Positions 17,629 through 26,550 of a DNA stretch of 64,000 bases are shown here, piece by piece. A program made the position numbers and the translations under genes. Source of the stretch: Aliiroseovarius lamellibrachiae (lineage in GTDB: Bacteria > Pseudomonadota > Alphaproteobacteria > Rhodobacterales > Rhodobacteraceae); contig NZ_JAHEVJ010000002.1 in the NCBI RefSeq assembly GCF_018599245.1, positions 62,001 through 126,000 on the forward strand, written 5' to 3'. The notes under the pieces are model-generated. The model made no database searches and was not told the origin of the DNA. It saw only the letters and a list, made by a program, of their open reading frames with translations. Each line of letters opens with the position of its first letter. Within the stretch, counting starts at the first letter, position 1.

Positions 17629-18741
17629 CTATGCGCGCGGGGCAAAGGCAATGGGCAAAGCACGGATCGCAAAAAGGATCATGCCGAGCGCCCACAATGT
17701 GCCACCTGCGTGAATAAAGATCATCGGGTCATCCGCCCATTCGGCAACCACCCGCAGCACGGCGCCCAGATGCAGAAACACCAAAAGCGCCCGGTCAATC
17801 GGGGTGGCAGTGATGGCGCGCCCGGAATGGCCCAAAAGCGCGCGCAACATGACAATCACGGTCATGGTGCCAATCGCGCCCGCCCCCAACGCGTGGCGGA
17901 CTTGCGCAAGGCTGGACAGGTCGGTGAGGGACGTCAAAGCCAACAAAGCCATGGACACAGGCAACCAAAGATATGCGGCATGTTGGGCAAACAACAGCGG
18001 TTCAGAAATGACCGACCACCCGCGCCAACGGACCAGCCGTATGGTCAGGGCAAGGGCGGCGAGACTGGCCACAAAGCCGGTAACCTGTGTGGCCCCAAAG
18101 ACGACCCAAGCCACGGCGGCCGTGACCGCAATGATCAGGCTGACCCGGTCCAGGGGGCTAAAACTGGGCGGCAAACCCGCGATACCGCGCGCTTTCAACC
18201 AGTTGCGGCTAAAGGCGGGCGTTACCCGTCCACCGATCTGCGCCATGAGGACAAAGGCCAAGGCAAACCCCATGGTCAACCCAAGTTCAGCATCCGCCCA
18301 TAAAAACACCGCTTGCGAGATGGCAAGCAGCATCACCATCGCCGCCACCACAAAGTTGCGGCGGTTATCTGAGGCCACCAACTCGCGCAGGGCAAGCCCG
18401 GCCACGGTGGGCAAAAACGCCACGGCGATCAGTTGGGAAATGAACGCTTCGGGTGCAAGAAACATCAAGATCCGCGCAAGCAGCCACTGCGCAAACAACG
18501 CGCCAAGCGGTGCAGGCGACAGCGGTGGGCGTCGGGTCCAATTGGGAATGGCGGTAAAGAGGAACCCTGCCAAGGCGGCGGGCAAATAGCCCCAAAGCAT
18601 CTCGTGTTGGTGCCAGGCCAAAGGATCCTCAACCAAATCAGCGGCGCCCATGTAAAGCACCAACCAAAGGGGAATTGCGATTCCGGCCAAAAGGCCCGCC
18701 GCGGGGAAAAACAGACGATAGGCGCCGGTCAAAAGGATCAT
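17629..18741 (-). CDS. NnrS family haem-copper membrane protein
   Basis: Polytopic inner-membrane protein of 370 residues with about twelve hydrophobic helices. NnrS proteins bind haem and copper and are linked to nitric oxide stress. Family marks are AYRLFFPAAGLLAG near the start, HQHEMLWGYLPAALAGFLFTAIPNW (His residues as candidate ligands, quoted in part: HQHEMLWGY), GGRVTPAF, and HALGAGAIGTM. I chose the ATG at 18741, which overlaps the AEC stop (ATGA); an ATG at 18753 is possible. It precedes fghA in the same transcript, which joins NO- and formaldehyde-related functions. Confidence 0.9.
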   Translation of the reverse strand: MILLTGAYRLFFPAAGLLAGIAIPLWLVLYMGAADLVEDPLAWHQHEMLWGYLPAALAGFLFTAIPNWTRRPPLSPAPLGALFAQWLLARILMFLAPEAFISQLIAVAFLPTVAGLALRELVASDNRRNFVVAAMVMLLAISQAVFLWADAELGLTMGFALAFVLMAQIGGRVTPAFSRNWLKARGIAGLPPSFSPLDRVSLIIAVTAAVAWVVFGATQVTGFVASLAALALTIRLVRWRGWSVISEPLLFAQHAAYLWLPVSMALLALTSLTDLSSLAQVRHALGAGAIGTMTVIVMLRALLGHSGRAITATPIDRALLVFLHLGAVLRVVAEWADDPMIFIHAGGTLWALGMILFAIRALPIAFAPRA

Positions 18742-19664
18742 ACACTCACCCATGCAATAACGGTGGACACGGTTAGGATCGACACCAGGGTCGAGACAAG
18801 AATGGCGGTCGACACCCGATGCGGGGCCACGCCATAATGCTGCGCGAGGATATAGACATTGCCCGCCACCGGAAGGGCAGATGCCGCAATCATCACGCCA
18901 GCGGGATAGGCCGCGACGTCAAAGACCACAAGCGCGAAAAAGGCGACAAGGGTGGGGTGCAGCACCAATTTGGCAAAGCTGAGCCAACTGGCGACGGACA
19001 AGCGCTCAGCCGATTTGATGGCCAGAGAGGCGCCAATGGCAAAGAGCGCGCCGGGGGTTGAGGCCCCGCCCAGAAGTTCCAAAAACCGATCAACAGGGCC
19101 GGGCAGCGCCCACCCCGTGGCCGACCATAAAAACCCCAATCCGATCGAGACGATCATCGGGTTGGTGGTCAGCCCTTTGGTGATGGTCGCAAGGATTTTG
19201 GGGCTCACACGCCCATCGCGATATCCGGTGATGATGATCACAATCAGGCTGCCAAAAAGGAAAAGATCAACCGCCAGCACCAGCATGACCGGGCCAATCG
19301 CCGCCTCGCCCAACAAGAGCGCAAGCATGGGTACGCCAAGAAAGCCGGTGTTGCCGATCACCGCGCATTGCGCTTCTACTGCGGCTTCTTCGACGCCAAC
19401 TTTGCGCAACAGGGCGATGACCGTGGCAATGGCATAAAGCACAATCCCACCAGAGGCATAGGCCCAGATAAAGGGCCAATCCAGCACCTCTCCCAACGAC
19501 AGGTTCGCCGCAAACCGAAAGAGCATTGCAGACAGCGCGAAATAGAACACAAACCGGGTCAAATAGGCCGTGGCCTCCGGTGGAAAAAACCCACGCGCCG
19601 CCGCCCCAAAGCCAAGACCGATCAGGGCGAAGAACGGCAGGGTTTGTAGCAAGACATCAATCAT
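18738..19664 (-). CDS. AEC family transporter
   Basis: A 308-residue membrane protein with about ten helices of the auxin efflux carrier (AEC) family, which export or import organic acids or related anions; the substrate is not readable from sequence. The N-terminal LLQTLPFFALIGLGF and the conserved NTGFLGVPMLALLLGE about a third of the way in support the call, as does GASLAIKS in the second half. It is coupled to nnrS by a four-base overlap and starts 37 bases after the cupin gene. Confidence 0.88.
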   Translation of the reverse strand: MIDVLLQTLPFFALIGLGFGAAARGFFPPEATAYLTRFVFYFALSAMLFRFAANLSLGEVLDWPFIWAYASGGIVLYAIATVIALLRKVGVEEAAVEAQCAVIGNTGFLGVPMLALLLGEAAIGPVMLVLAVDLFLFGSLIVIIITGYRDGRVSPKILATITKGLTTNPMIVSIGLGFLWSATGWALPGPVDRFLELLGGASTPGALFAIGASLAIKSAERLSVASWLSFAKLVLHPTLVAFFALVVFDVAAYPAGVMIAASALPVAGNVYILAQHYGVAPHRVSTAILVSTLVSILTVSTVIAWVSV

Positions 19665-19701
19665 CTGCGCGTCGTGCCATGGAAAAGAAGGGGGTCATCG
19701 G

Positions 19702-20025
19702 TCATCCGTGCGACTTTGGTGCATCGAGCAATTCAACCTCAATAAAGGCGCAGTCAAAGTCGTTGTCGCTGATCACGTCATGCTCGACGCCCAGTTCGCG
19801 AAAGTATGGCACGCCGGTCTTTAGCTCGGCCAAGATCACCTCACCCCCCGGCAATTCAATGCGCAAAACACCGTCAAACATGGGCACAACCACATAGTCA
19901 TATTCATGTGTGTGCCACCCTGTGCGCGCGCCTTTGTGCGGGAAACGCCATTCGGTCACGCGCACCCGGTCGTTCAAGATCTGCTCGGTTGGAATTGCGG
20001 TGCAATCAGACGTGGGAGTGCACAT
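19702..20025 (-). CDS. Small cupin-domain protein
   Basis: A 107-residue single-domain cupin. The metal-binding half-motif is GWHTHEYDYVVVPMFDG (about residues 35-51), with two histidines and a glutamate as likely ligands; the second motif is less clear (LGVEHDVI). Short cupins of this type are usually annotated only by domain. It is the first gene of a leftward run with AEC, nnrS, fghA and yaiI, which suggests a shared regulator but not a defined reaction. Confidence 0.82.
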   Translation of the reverse strand: MCTPTSDCTAIPTEQILNDRVRVTEWRFPHKGARTGWHTHEYDYVVVPMFDGVLRIELPGGEVILAELKTGVPYFRELGVEHDVISDNDFDCAFIEVELLDAPKSHG

Positions 20026-20110
20026 GGGGCTGTCCTTTCAGGATTTGCCCCATCCAGCATGGCTTAAGGTCCTTTGGCAATGCGAAATCGCGTGCGTGAT
20101 GTGGGTTTTC

Positions 20111-20147
20111 TTGCCTTCGGCGAGGATATTGTGAACAAGAAAAAAGA
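20111..20147 (-). repeat. Intergenic repeat, copy B (type 1 tail)
   Basis: Minus-strand copy with the head TTTTTTCTTGTTCACAATATCCT and the tail CGCCGAAGGCAA, nearly identical to copy A (13509-13545). It begins seven bases past the mbfA stop on the same strand, and the T-rich head follows a GC-rich hairpin, so it may serve as the mbfA terminator. Confidence 0.8.
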
Positions 20148-20153
20148 CGCGCG

Positions 20154-21131
20154 CTATCCCGCGCCAATCAGCGCGCCGGCGGCAAACACCAATGCTCCGC
20201 CCAACACCACTTGGATTGTGGCCCGCAGAAAGGGCGTTTGCATGAATTTATTCTGGATCCAGACGATGGCCCAAAGTTCCAAAAACACGACGATGAGTGC
20301 GATGCTCGTTGCGGTCCAGAAATCGGTGATCAAATAGGGCAGGGCGTGGCCCAATCCGCCGACCGTGGTCATGATGCCAGAGGCAAAGCCGCGCTTTACC
20401 GGGCTTCCGCGTCCCGACAATTCGCCGTCATCTGAGGCGGCTTCGGTAAAGCCCATAGAAATGCCCGCACCAACGGATGCTGCCAGCCCAACCAGAAACG
20501 TGGTGTGGGTGTCATGGGTGGCAAAAGCGACCGCAAAAATGGGCGCGAGGGTAGAGACAGACCCATCCATCAGACCCGCAAGGCCAGGCTGCACCCAGGT
20601 CAGAATAAACTGGCGATGCTGATCTGCGTCTTCCTCTGATCGTTCATTGTCGCCAAGGTGTTTGGCTTCAAGCTGCCCGGCGATATTGCCATGGTCGGCT
20701 TCAGCGGCGGCAAGGTCGCCCAACAGCATGCGGGTGTCTGCGTCTGATGTCCGGTCGGCGGCTTTGCGGTAAAACTGCTCGGCCTGTCGTTCCATCTCGC
20801 GCGCCTCAGCCCGGATGGTTTCAAGGCCGAGGTTTTCCACCAGCCACACGGGGCGGCGGGCGTAGAACCCAGCCACATGTTCGCGGCGGATCAGGGGGAT
20901 CATATCGCCAAAACGGGCTTTGTGGGCGTCGATCAGGATGCGGCGATGCTCATCCTCTTCCTCGGCCATTCCGTCAAACACCTTTGCAGATGACGGATAA
21001 TCAGCGCGCAAAAGCTCGGCATATTGACGGTAAATCCGCGCGTCATCTTCCTCGTTGGAAATGGCCAACGCGAGGATTTCTTGTTCTGACAGATCAGAGA
21101 AACGACGACGGTTTAGGGTGCCGGACAGCAT
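20154..21131 (-). CDS. mbfA: Erythrin-vacuolar iron transport family protein (membrane-bound ferritin-like iron exporter)
   Basis: A 325-residue fusion of a rubrerythrin/ferritin-like domain (about 1-165; EEDDARIYRQYAELL, EEEDEHRRILIDAH and AAAEADHGNIAGQL supply the di-iron Glu and His ligands) with a VIT1/CCC1-like membrane domain (about 175-325; GLAGLMDGSVSTLAPIFAVAF, given in part as GLMDGSVSTLAP). This architecture is MbfA, which exports iron and protects against iron and peroxide stress in Agrobacterium and Bradyrhizobium under control of Irr. AGGAG lies just before the ATG. An Irr-type palindrome sits 13 bases upstream (21144-21160), which supports the name and the regulation. Confidence 0.92.
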   Translation of the reverse strand: MLSGTLNRRRFSDLSEQEILALAISNEEDDARIYRQYAELLRADYPSSAKVFDGMAEEEDEHRRILIDAHKARFGDMIPLIRREHVAGFYARRPVWLVENLGLETIRAEAREMERQAEQFYRKAADRTSDADTRMLLGDLAAAEADHGNIAGQLEAKHLGDNERSEEDADQHRQFILTWVQPGLAGLMDGSVSTLAPIFAVAFATHDTHTTFLVGLAASVGAGISMGFTEAASDDGELSGRGSPVKRGFASGIMTTVGGLGHALPYLITDFWTATSIALIVVFLELWAIVWIQNKFMQTPFLRATIQVVLGGALVFAAGALIGAG

Positions 21132-21143
21132 GGAAAGCTCCTG

Positions 21144-21160
21144 ATTAGAATGGTTCTAAT
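21144..21160. promoter_or_regulatory. Putative Irr-binding ICE-like palindrome at mbfA
   Basis: A perfect 17-base palindrome, ATTAGAA-TGG-TTCTAAT, centred 21 bases upstream of the mbfA ATG. It matches the form of the iron control element bound by the haem-sensing regulator Irr in alphaproteobacteria (TTTAGAA-N3-TTCTAAA as I recall it), and mbfA is a known Irr target. The position suggests repression by blocking transcription start. Confidence 0.75.
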
Positions 21161-21247
21161 TTACTGAATTATATCCCGAAAGCAACCGTTGTCGACAAGA
21201 GTTTCTAAGCAAAGATTTACCCCAAGGACAACGGCGAGATATGCAAC

Positions 21248-21276
21248 AAAAAGGGGGGCGCATCGGCCCCCCTTTT
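21248..21276 (-). terminator. Terminator after the class III alcohol dehydrogenase gene
   Basis: An 11-base-pair stem (21249-21259 with 21266-21276) with a six-base loop, followed on the minus strand by TTTTTGTT. It lies 20 bases past the dehydrogenase stop. Confidence 0.85.
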
Positions 21277-21295
21277 CGTCGTTATGTAACCCTGA

Positions 21296-22411
<1,116 letters not shown>

Positions 22412-22519
22412 CGGGGGATCCTCCAATTTCGTTGTCTTAGGTTGGGCGAAAGCCCGCGTGAAATCAACACGCGCACGACAGCCCGTTGTCTTTGCCCGAC
22501 ATAGAGAGGAAAAAAGGGT

Positions 22520-22816
22520 ATGAAAACAGCAAAATTATATGCGGTTGGTGCGGGTTTGGCGATGCTGATCCTAAGCGCGTGTCAGTCGGAAAGTGATGAA
22601 AACGCCATGGTGGATCCGGCGCCAAAAGGCAGTTGTGGTGCGGCGGCATTGACCCATTTGATCGGTCAACCGGTTAGCACCTTTGACGCCTTGGGTCACA
22701 AAGGTCCAGTGCGGGTGATCCGCCCAGGACAAGCGGTTACAATGGATTATCGGCTTGATCGCTTAAATGTTGTGCTGGATGAACAGGACGTCATCACCGG
22801 CGTGAATTGCAGCTGA
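22520..22816 (+). CDS. Small lipoprotein with inhibitor I78-like domain
   Basis: A 98-residue lipoprotein: signal peptide with lipobox LSAC (Cys21), then a domain of about 65 residues with CGAAALTHLIGQPVSTFDA, RVIRPGQAVTMDYRLDRLNV and a closing ITGVNC. This pattern matches peptidase inhibitor family I78 (the fungal elastase inhibitor AFLEI is an example); the two cysteines would form a disulfide. It is probably anchored in the envelope, where it may inhibit serine peptidases, but inhibition by bacterial homologues is inferred. It is a single gene closed by a terminator. Confidence 0.85.
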   Translation: MKTAKLYAVGAGLAMLILSACQSESDENAMVDPAPKGSCGAAALTHLIGQPVSTFDALGHKGPVRVIRPGQAVTMDYRLDRLNVVLDEQDVITGVNCS

Positions 22817-22826
22817 TATTACAAAA

Positions 22827-22854
22827 AAAACGGGCCCCAAAAAGGACCCGTTTT
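22827..22854. terminator. Bidirectional terminator between the I78 lipoprotein and cytochrome c' genes
   Basis: An A-rich, GC-centred stem (AAAACGGG pairs with CCCGTTTT plus two inner GC pairs) ends in a T tract on both strands, so it can stop both convergent genes. Confidence 0.8.
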
Positions 22855-22871
22855 GATATGTGCCCCAGGGA

Positions 22872-23333
22872 TTACTTTTTGCGGTAATCACTGTGGCAGG
22901 CTTTACAAGCTCCGCCCACTTGGCCCAAAGCAGCACCCACTGATCCTGCATCGGCAAGGGTCATATTCGCCTTTGAAGCGACGGTAAGATCATCCATTTT
23001 TTTCACGAAATCGTCCCAATTCTCCCAAATCGCCGGAAGTGCTTCGGATTCTGGGTCGGTTTCATTGGCTTCAAACAAAGGGGCTGCCATTGCGCTTTTC
23101 TCTGCAATGACGGCCATCGCGGCATTCGCTTTTTCGGCATCAAAAGCCATTTCGCCTTTGGCCATCCCAACAAGGGTTTTCATGCTGCCACCGATGGCTT
23201 TCATGGCCATCATCCGGGTTTTGACGACAGGATTTTTTACCTCTTCATGCGCCAATGCCGCAGTTGAGAAGGCTGAGACGCTTAGCGCGAGCCCAATGGT
23301 GGCGGTGGTGATGAGTTTGGTTTTGTGAAACAT
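22872..23333 (-). CDS. Class II cytochrome c (c'-type)
   Basis: Periplasmic haem protein of 153 residues. A signal peptide (cleaved near TAALA) is followed by a four-helix bundle with an N-terminal methionine (KTRMMAMKAIGG), and the haem-binding CKACH lies at the very C-terminus followed by SDYRKK. A C-terminal CxxCH is the mark of cytochromes c' and c556. These proteins bind NO or carry electrons. An inverted repeat CACATT-N7-AATGTG lies about 33 bases upstream of the start (23366-23384) and might be an operator. Confidence 0.92.
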   Translation of the reverse strand: MFHKTKLITTATIGLALSVSAFSTAALAHEEVKNPVVKTRMMAMKAIGGSMKTLVGMAKGEMAFDAEKANAAMAVIAEKSAMAAPLFEANETDPESEALPAIWENWDDFVKKMDDLTVASKANMTLADAGSVGAALGQVGGACKACHSDYRKK

Positions 23334-23365
23334 GGGAACCTCTTGTTTGGCAAAATAGCTAAGGC

Positions 23366-23384
23366 CACATTACAAACGAATGTG
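23366..23384. promoter_or_regulatory. Inverted repeat upstream of the cytochrome c' gene
   Basis: Perfect six-base arms (23366-23371 and 23379-23384) separated by seven bases. The spacing would suit a dimeric regulator, but it does not match FNR (TTGAT-N4-ATCAA) and I cannot name a binder. It could be chance. Confidence 0.3.
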
Positions 23385-23459
23385 TGAATTGGAACTAACA
23401 GAAATGTGATCGGCGGGAATTGCGCATAAAACTGTTCGATTTTGAGGTCGAGGCTGAGG

Positions 23460-24038
23460 TTACAGAGCCTTAATGCCACCCAGCAGCATGTCAGTCACCA
23501 GATCCGCGTATTCTTCACGGCTCAACCCTTGGCCGGGGCGGTTCCACATATAATACCAGTTCAGAATACCAAAGACTGACATGGTCACAGGACGCAGCCT
23601 GCGCCCATCCCCAAGTGCCTCGGGCGCGGCTTTCATCAGCGCGTCCCCCATCATGTCAATCAGACGATGTTGAAGCGCAAAAAGCTTTTGCTGTGCTTTG
23701 GGTTCCAGCACTGACAGCGCATCCAGCTGCAGTTTATGCTCGGCATCCGCCCCTTTATAGGCCACCAAAATAGCCCGCACCAATCCACGTAACCCATCCG
23801 TTTCCGGCGCGGCTTCTACCTCGGCAACCAAGGTTGAAAGATGGCTGTCGAGGATGTCATACAACAGCAATTCCTTGCTGTCGTAATAATGATAAATCAA
23901 AGCCTTAGAGACGCCGCAATGTTTGGCGGCACCGGTCATCGACGCGCGATCAAACCCATGTTCAGCGAAATAGGCCGCGGCCCCCTTGCGGATGGCGGTG
24001 CGTTTTTCTTCGTGGTCGCGGGCGATCCCTCGCGGCAT
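23460..24038 (-). CDS. TetR/AcrR family regulator, PaaR-like
   Basis: A 192-residue TetR-type repressor: N-terminal helix-turn-helix (about residues 10-55, with FAEHGFDRASMTGAAKHCGV and SKALIYHYYDSKELLL) and a C-terminal ligand domain. It starts three bases after paaK ends and is last in a paaI-paaK-tetR transcript, so the ligand is likely phenylacetyl-CoA or a related thioester, as for PaaR. The ligand assignment comes from context alone. Confidence 0.88.
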   Translation of the reverse strand: MPRGIARDHEEKRTAIRKGAAAYFAEHGFDRASMTGAAKHCGVSKALIYHYYDSKELLLYDILDSHLSTLVAEVEAAPETDGLRGLVRAILVAYKGADAEHKLQLDALSVLEPKAQQKLFALQHRLIDMMGDALMKAAPEALGDGRRLRPVTMSVFGILNWYYMWNRPGQGLSREEYADLVTDMLLGGIKAL

Positions 24039-24041
24039 GGG

Positions 24042-25349
24042 TTACTCCTTTGGCCGGTTGTCGACGATCCTTACCGCTTTCCCCTCGCTGCGCGCAACCT
24101 TTCCGCTGTCGGTGACATGGACCTTGGCGGTCACGCCGACGTTGGATTTGATCTTGCCAGACAGGGCATGCGCCGCGGCTTCTGATGCGGCGGCGGGCTG
24201 ACCATCGGCCAATTCCACATAGACATGCATTTCGTCCATTCGGGCGGGGCGGGTCAATTCGATCTGGAAATGTGGGCTCAGTGCGGGCACGTCCATCAGC
24301 TGTTCTTCGATCTGGGTCGGGAAAACATTCACGCCGCGCAGGATGATCATATCATCGGACCGGCCGGTGATTTTCTCCATCCGGCGCATCGAACGCGCGG
24401 ACCCCGGCAACAGCCGCGTCAGATCACGGGTGCGATACCGGATGATTGGAAACCCCTCTTTGGTGAGCGAGGTAAACACCAGTTCGCCCAACTCGCCATC
24501 TTCCACCACCTCACCTGTGTCCGGGTTGATGATCTCGGGGTAAAAATGGTCTTCCCAGATGTGCAGCCCGTCTTTGGTTTCCACACATTCGTTGGCCACG
24601 CCGGGTCCGATGACTTCGGAAAGCCCGTAAATATCAACAGCATGCATATCAAACGCATCTTCGATTTCACCGCGCATTGCGTTGGTCCAAGGCTCTGCCC
24701 CAAAGATCCCAACCTTTAGTGGGCTTTTGCGCGGGTCCAGCCCCTGTTTGGCATAGGCGTCCAGAATGGATAGCGAATAGGATGGGGTCACGGTGATGCC
24801 CGTGGCGCCAAAATCTTCGATCACACGGACCTGCCTTTGGGTCATGCCGCCGGACACGGGCACAACGGTCAATCCGTATTGTTCAGCCCCGCCGTGAATG
24901 CCCAAGCCGCCAGTGAACAGCCCGTAGCCATAGGCGTTGTGCAGCACATCACCGGGTTTCAAACCTGAGGCCCGCAGGCACCGCCCCACAACATCGCCCC
25001 ACATCTTCAGGTCGTTTTGCGTGTACCCGACCACGGTTGGCTGCCCGGTGGTGCCAGAGCTGGCGTGAATGCGCGCGATTTTTTCACGCGGGACCGCAAA
25101 CAGGCCAAACGGATAATTGTCGCGCAGGTCCTGCTTTACGGTGAACGGGAATTTCGCAAGATCCGACAGGGATTTAAGATCGTCTGGATGCACGCCCGCA
25201 TCGTCGAACTGTTTGCGATAAAACGGAACATTGTCATAGGCGTGCTTAAGCGACCATTTCATCCGTTTAAGTTGCAACGCAGAGATTTCGTCACGCGAGG
25301 CAATCTCAATTGGATCAAGGTCTTCGCGGCGCGGTGTCAGGTCTTCCAT
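24042..25349 (-). CDS. paaK: Phenylacetate-CoA ligase
   Basis: Activates phenylacetate to phenylacetyl-CoA with ATP, the entry step of aerobic phenylacetate breakdown. It has 435 residues, the usual PaaK length. The AMP-binding P-loop is ASSGTTGQPTVVGYT, followed by NAYGYGLFTGGLG, YGLSEVIGPG and RTRDLT, in family order, with DMIILRGVNVFPTQIE at the start of the C-terminal domain. It lies between paaI (53 bases upstream) and the TetR gene. The epoxidase genes paaABCDE are not in the window. Confidence 0.96.
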   Translation of the reverse strand: MEDLTPRREDLDPIEIASRDEISALQLKRMKWSLKHAYDNVPFYRKQFDDAGVHPDDLKSLSDLAKFPFTVKQDLRDNYPFGLFAVPREKIARIHASSGTTGQPTVVGYTQNDLKMWGDVVGRCLRASGLKPGDVLHNAYGYGLFTGGLGIHGGAEQYGLTVVPVSGGMTQRQVRVIEDFGATGITVTPSYSLSILDAYAKQGLDPRKSPLKVGIFGAEPWTNAMRGEIEDAFDMHAVDIYGLSEVIGPGVANECVETKDGLHIWEDHFYPEIINPDTGEVVEDGELGELVFTSLTKEGFPIIRYRTRDLTRLLPGSARSMRRMEKITGRSDDMIILRGVNVFPTQIEEQLMDVPALSPHFQIELTRPARMDEMHVYVELADGQPAAASEAAAHALSGKIKSNVGVTAKVHVTDSGKVARSEGKAVRIVDNRPKE

Positions 25350-25402
25350 GCGTTCCTCCCAAAAACGCGGGCAGTTGCCCGGAATGTCATGTGTCCAAAG
25401 GC

Positions 25403-25843
25403 TCAGCCCTCGGTGTGTTCTTCGTCAAAATGGACGCCTTTGATTTGGCGAGAATGCCCCCGGAAAAGGGCCAGTTTGCGCCCATCTTCGCCGGTGACTT
25501 CAACATCATAAATGCCGGACCGTCCCGCCCGGCTGACTTCGGTTGCACTGGCGGTCAAAATCTCGCCTAACTGGCCGGGGCTCAGATATGTAATCGAATT
25601 ATGCTGGGCCACAACACGGGTGTTGTAGCTGTTGCAGGCAAAGGCAAAGGCGCTGTCGGCCAGGGTGAAAATGAACCCGCCGTGGCACATGCCGTGTCCG
25701 TTGGCCATGTCACCGCGAACGGTCATGCGCATCACCGAACGGCCCGGCCCGATGTCATCCAAGGACATGCCAAGCGCTTGGCTGGCGGGGTCATCGCCCC
25801 ACATCACCTCTGCGGATTTCTTTGCGCGCAACTCTGGTGTCAT
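25403..25843 (-). CDS. paaI: Hydroxyphenylacetyl-CoA thioesterase PaaI
   Basis: Hotdog-fold thioesterase of 146 residues that hydrolyses dead-end CoA thioesters in the phenylacetate route and so frees CoA. The signature HGMCHGGFIFTLADSAFAFA holds the catalytic Asp; NSITYLSPGQLGEIL follows. I chose ATG 25843, with GGGAGA a few bases before it, over an upstream in-frame start. It leads the paaI-paaK-tetR transcript. Confidence 0.93.
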   Translation of the reverse strand: MTPELRAKKSAEVMWGDDPASQALGMSLDDIGPGRSVMRMTVRGDMANGHGMCHGGFIFTLADSAFAFACNSYNTRVVAQHNSITYLSPGQLGEILTASATEVSRAGRSGIYDVEVTGEDGRKLALFRGHSRQIKGVHFDEEHTEG

Positions 25844-26191
25844 GATCTCTCCCTGATCTTTCCTCAAGGATGCACAAAGCCGACCGCTTGGTCAATAGTG
25901 TCTTGTGCCGAAGATGACGCACCCCAAAAACACCAAAACCCGCGCAAGACTGCACGGGTTAGGTCGTAGGCCCCGGTGCCACATACTGGGTGGGGGCTGT
26001 AATTCGTGACACCGGGGTGAGCCTGCGCTCGCTACTGACCCTGAAATGACAGTGGATCGGGGCGGGGGAAGGGAAAGGAAAAGGAATTCTCGGGTCCATT
26101 TTGCGGCAACTTTGTGGCGATCAAGGCTGCGCACAAGACTGTGTTGCGTGCGGGGATTGATTTGCGGGGGGAGGCAGGGCAAGCTGAGCGT
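25844..26191. other. Gene-free region upstream of the DUF2794 gene
   Basis: These 348 bases hold the promoters for paaI (leftward) and the DUF2794 gene (rightward). A 12-base inverted repeat with one mismatch (25971-25982 with 26006-26017) surrounds a G-rich loop of 23 bases. Beyond it is a purine-rich stretch near 26060-26090. I see no coding frame, tRNA or recognised riboswitch. Confidence 0.45.
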
Positions 26192-26539
26192 ATGAACATG
26201 CACCCCATCACCCCATCATCCGGGGGCGCCAATGCGCAGCCTCAAGTGGCGTTTCAACGACAGGAACTGAGTCTGATCATGGGGCTCTATGGGCGCATGG
26301 TGGCTGCGGGTGAGTGGCGAGATTACGGCATGAGCTTTCTGCGCGATATGGCGGTTTTCTCCGTTTTTCGGCGCACCGCTGAACACCCAATTTACCGCAT
26401 CGAAAAACACCCCAAGCTGCGGTTGCGGCAGGGGCAGTACGCCGTCATTGCAATGAACGGTCAGGTGTTGAAACGCGGCGACGATCTGCGCGCGGTGCTC
26501 CGCGTGCTTGAACGAAAGCTGATCCGGTCCGTTGATTAG
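26192..26539 (+). CDS. DUF2794 protein
   Basis: A 115-residue cytoplasmic protein of the alphaproteobacterial DUF2794 family, of unknown function. The conserved core begins VAFQRQELSLIMGLYGRMVAAGEWRDY (given in part: LSLIMGLYGRMVAAGEW) and continues FSVFRRTAEHPIYRIEKHPKL and YAVIAMNGQVLKRGDDL. I chose ATG 26192, since the family core starts soon after it; the ribosome site is weak and ATG 26198 is equally possible. It converges with the NlpC/P60 gene, with 11 bases between stops. Confidence 0.85.
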   Translation: MNMHPITPSSGGANAQPQVAFQRQELSLIMGLYGRMVAAGEWRDYGMSFLRDMAVFSVFRRTAEHPIYRIEKHPKLRLRQGQYAVIAMNGQVLKRGDDLRAVLRVLERKLIRSVD

Positions 26540-26550
26540 GCCCGCCGCGT

